Notes under the pieces: generated by a model
Databases searched by the model: none
What the model saw: only the letters and a program-made list of their open reading frames with translations
Told to the model about the DNA's origin: nothing
Made by a program: the position numbers and the translations under genes
NCBI RefSeq assembly: GCF_011420305.2
Contig: NZ_CP061769.1
Span: 4,200,923 to 4,264,922 of the forward strand
Direction of reading: 5' to 3'
Source of the DNA: Nocardioides ochotonae
GTDB taxonomy: Bacteria; Actinomycetota; Actinomycetes; Propionibacteriales; Nocardioidaceae
Length of the DNA stretch: 64,000 nucleotides
Part shown: one piece after another, positions 61,935 to 64,000 of the stretch
Numbering within the stretch: position 1 is the first letter of the stretch
Layout of the letters: every line of letters starts with the position of its first letter

Positions 61935-62950
61935 TTCTTGCCTCCCTGGGGGCCGCTCTTGGGGGAGCCGCCCGGCTTCTTGCCGGTCTTCTTGCGCTGC
62001 TCGCGCGTCTGCTTCTGGGGCTGCGGGCGGACGGCCGGACGGCGGTCCTCCTGCGGCTCGGTCGGTGCGGCGGTCGGGTCCTCGACCAGGGTGCCCTTGC
62101 GGGCCGCCTTGGCGCGGTCGCGCTCCTCCTTGGCCTTGAACGCCGGGGTGCCGGGGGCCGGGTTGTTGCGGATGACGTAGAACTGCTGGCCCATGGTCCA
62201 CAGGTTCGAGGTGGTCCAGTAGAGCAGCACGCCGATCGGGAACGCCACACCACCGAGACCGAAAGCCACCGGGAGGACGTAGAGCAGCATCTTCTGCTGC
62301 TGCGCGTACGGCCCGGAGAGAGCGTCGGCCGGCATGTTCTTGGCCATCAGCTGGCGCTGGGTGGTGAACGTCGTGGCGGTCATCGCCAGCACCAGCACGA
62401 GCGCGGTGAGCATGACGGTGAGGTCGCCGCTGTCGCCCCAGGTGCGCGCACCCCAGAAGGACATCTTCAGCGGGATCTCGCCGAACAGACGGGAGTTGGC
62501 GAAGTCGCCGGCCAGCTCCGCGCTCAGGAAGCCGTGCGGCGTCTCCTTCTTCGCGGCCTGGTCGAGGATGCGGAACAGCGCGAAGAAGATCGGCATCTGC
62601 ACCAGGATCGGCAGGCACGAGGCGAACGGGTTGGTGCCCGAGTCCTTGTACAGCTTCATCGTCTCCTGGGCGAGACGCTCCCGGTCGTGGCCGTACTTCT
62701 TCTGCAGCTCCTTCACCTTGGGCTGGATGAGCTGCATGTTGCGGCTGGACTTGATCTGCTTGACGAACAGCGGGATCAGCGCCGCACGCACCACCAGGGT
62801 CAGACCGATGATCGACAGCACCCAGGCCGCACCACCGTCACTGTCCAGGCCGAGCTGGGTGAACAGCCAGTGCCACGCGACCAGGGGCGCGGAGATGATG
62901 TAGTACAGCGGCGTCATGATGAACGAGCCGATGGCGCTGAAGAATCCCAC
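61931..62950 (-). CDS. yidC: membrane protein insertase YidC
   Basis: YidC/Oxa1 insertase, 339 aa, which inserts proteins into the membrane alone or with SecYEG. The five-helix core includes WVLSIIGLTLVVRAALIPLFVKQIKSSRNMQLIQPKVKELQKKYGHDRERL, where the arginine after VV is the conserved hydrophilic-groove residue, then SCLPILVQMPIFFALFRIL and GVAFPIGVLLYWTTSNLWTMGQQFYVIR. The C-terminal tail (about 280-339) is lysine- and proline-rich and probably contacts ribosomes. It starts with GTG 62950, 4 bases after the yidD stop. Confidence 0.96.
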   Translation of the reverse strand: MGFFSAIGSFIMTPLYYIISAPLVAWHWLFTQLGLDSDGGAAWVLSIIGLTLVVRAALIPLFVKQIKSSRNMQLIQPKVKELQKKYGHDRERLAQETMKLYKDSGTNPFASCLPILVQMPIFFALFRILDQAAKKETPHGFLSAELAGDFANSRLFGEIPLKMSFWGARTWGDSGDLTVMLTALVLVLAMTATTFTTQRQLMAKNMPADALSGPYAQQQKMLLYVLPVAFGLGGVAFPIGVLLYWTTSNLWTMGQQFYVIRNNPAPGTPAFKAKEERDRAKAARKGTLVEDPTAAPTEPQEDRRPAVRPQPQKQTREQRKKTGKKPGGSPKSGPQGGKK

Positions 62951-62954
62951 GGAT

Positions 62955-63206
62955 TCAGGCTCCTTGCTGGGGTGAGGGAGACGAGGCTCCGGGGCGGTCC
63001 GGGACGGGGTCGTAACCGCCGGCCGCCCACGGGTGACAGCGTGCCAGACGTCGTACGGCGAGCCAGCTCCCGCGCAGGCTGCCGTGCGTGCGCACAGCCT
63101 CCAGCGCGTAGGCGGAGCAGGACGGGTGGTAGCGGCAGACCTGGCCGTAGAGCGGGCTGATCACCGCGCGGTAGGCGCGCAACAGCCCGATCAGGACGTA
63201 CTTCAT
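62955..63206 (-). CDS. yidD: membrane protein insertion efficiency factor YidD
   Basis: An 83-aa peripheral membrane protein that assists YidC-dependent insertion. It starts [38 protein letters not shown] with the family cysteines C24 and C30, then [29 protein letters not shown], the conserved C-terminal block. Its ATG overlaps the rnpA stop by four bases. Normal length for the family. Confidence 0.95.
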   Translation of the reverse strand: MKYVLIGLLRAYRAVISPLYGQVCRYHPSCSAYALEAVRTHGSLRGSWLAVRRLARCHPWAAGGYDPVPDRPGASSPSPQQGA

Positions 63207-63556
63207 CCCAGCACCCGGCCCAGCCCGCGCTCGAGGTCCGCCGCCAGCTGCGCGGAGGTGGCCTCGGCGGCCGCCGGAAGCGCACGGACCACGAGCACAG
63301 CAGAGCCCGGGAGCGACGAGAGTCGTTCCCGGGCCTGGTGTCGGAGCCGCCGCTTCACGCGGTTGCGTACGACGGAGTTGCCGACCGCCTTGCTCACGAC
63401 GAAGCCGACCCGCGGCGGGCCGGGGTCGGCATCGGTGCTGCTGTCCGGCTCGAGCAGGAGGTGCACCACGAGGGTGCGGGTCCCGGCCCGGCGGCCTCGA
63501 CGTGACGCGGCGCGGAAACGATCCCCGTCGGTCAGTCGGTGAGGCCTGGTGAGCAC
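63203..63556 (-). CDS. rnpA: ribonuclease P protein component
   Basis: RNase P protein, 117 aa, which binds the catalytic RNA and tRNA leader during 5' processing. The signature is [24 protein letters not shown] (about 55-78), preceded by RVGFVVS. The GTG start at 63556 begins [25 protein letters not shown], the typical N-terminus. It lies 32 bp downstream of rpmH and overlaps yidD. Confidence 0.96.
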   Translation of the reverse strand: MLTRPHRLTDGDRFRAASRRGRRAGTRTLVVHLLLEPDSSTDADPGPPRVGFVVSKAVGNSVVRNRVKRRLRHQARERLSSLPGSAVLVVRALPAAAEATSAQLAADLERGLGRVLG

Positions 63557-63588
63557 GGACGCAGCGGTGTGGCGGTCGAGAGCCCCCG

Positions 63589-63726
63589 TCAGACGGCGAG
63601 GCTCTTGCGGCCCTTACGGCGTCGCGCGGTCAGGATGGCGCGGCCAGCGCGGGTACGCATGCGCAGGCGGAACCCGTGCACCTTGTGGCGACGACGGTTG
63701 TTCGGCTGGTAGGTACGCTTGCTCAC
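63589..63726 (-). CDS. rpmH: 50S ribosomal protein bL34
   Basis: Ribosomal protein L34, 45 aa, very basic, starting at the GTG 63726 with [20 protein letters not shown] and ending in [11 protein letters not shown], the full conserved length. AAAGAGAAGC precedes the start. It is the first gene of the rpmH-rnpA-yidD-yidC-jag-rsmG-parA-parB chain that runs away from the origin. A longer in-frame extension upstream is rejected because it is not part of L34. Confidence 0.97.
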   Translation of the reverse strand: MSKRTYQPNNRRRHKVHGFRLRMRTRAGRAILTARRRKGRKSLAV

Positions 63727-64000
63727 GAGCTTCTCTTTCGGTGGTGGTTCGCGGTGTGTCCCCGCCGGGCTGATCGGCAGTGCCGCCACGCGCCCGGAAC
63801 CCCGGGCCAGCGACGTTCGGCAGGCACCGCCCACCCACGGTGACGGGGAAGCCTCCGTGGACGTGCGGCACCGGTCGACTCCGGCAGACCGGCCAACGGT
63901 ACGCGCTGGCGAAGATCAGGGTCAAACCGGTGAGCGGCCGTGCGGCTCCACTCTACGGGGACTCCGGGCGAGACGGGCGGCACCCTGTGGATGACGGCTT
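63727..64000. other. rpmH-dnaA intergenic start (oriC side)
   Basis: These last 274 bases hold no gene. They contain the rpmH promoter region and, at 63986-63994, TGTGGATGA, a DnaA box with one mismatch. By synteny the rest of oriC and dnaA follow beyond the window. Confidence 0.6.

Overview
The window is a very GC-rich actinobacterial chromosome segment, best matched to Nocardioidaceae (Nocardioides-like) by gene content and codon use. The genus is an inference. It ends at the replication origin: the right edge carries parA-parB-rsmG-jag-yidC-yidD-rnpA-rpmH, and dnaA and oriC should lie just beyond base 64000. No tRNA, rRNA, CRISPR array, insertion sequence or prophage gene was seen.

Bases 1-28100 are an accessory-like mosaic: an M3 peptidase running off the left edge, a GH6 cellulase, an MFS exporter, an unusual zinc-ribbon SDR, DinB and F420-linked enzymes, a DUF429-RelA/SpoT fusion coupled to an acetyltransferase, a fatty-acid desaturase, M28 and M14 secreted peptidases, a MarR-RND efflux pair, an AtoE-type transporter, an L-2-hydroxyglutarate oxidase, two DHFR-like reductases, two DUF2382 stress proteins, a truncated SDR remnant and a TlpA-like thioredoxin. 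Five copies of a 70-bp palindrome with 23-bp arms sit in gaps of this half; a sixth, decayed copy is at 44351-44407. An unrelated 23-bp-arm palindrome lies at 21303-21360.

Bases 28119-44210 hold the conserved block dnaB / rplI-rpsR-ssb-rpsF (minus strand), then endonuclease IV, a FemAB/alanine racemase-like pair, a GT87 mannosyltransferase, a class A PBP, and a PadR-ino1 operon. A MATE exporter and a PadR-HAAS pair are inserted between dnaB and rplI. Two small lower-GC genes follow dnaB.

Bases 44423-63726 follow the order I recall from Streptomyces coelicolor leftwards of dnaA: CCA-adding enzyme, DUF6049 protein, murJ, pseudokinase, sigM, an anti-sigma-like protein, trxB, trxA, then parB, parA, rsmG, jag, yidC, yidD, rnpA, rpmH. 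Many neighbours overlap by 4 bases (ATGA or GTGA), which implies translational coupling. Together these genes cover lipid II flipping and wall control, thiol redox homeostasis, chromosome partition, rRNA methylation, membrane protein insertion and RNase P.

Regulatory signals are abundant: four parS sites around parA/rsmG plus a parS-like palindrome at the far left edge; DnaA boxes upstream of dnaB, in the parA 5' region, before ssb and at the right edge; paired GGGAAC-N18-GTT promoters before trxB and trxA; several operator-like palindromes; and a recurring TAnnnT hexamer 6-8 bases before start codons, suggesting leaderless transcripts. The most unusual items are the 70-bp palindrome family and the DUF429-RelA/SpoT fusion with its coupled acetyltransferase.
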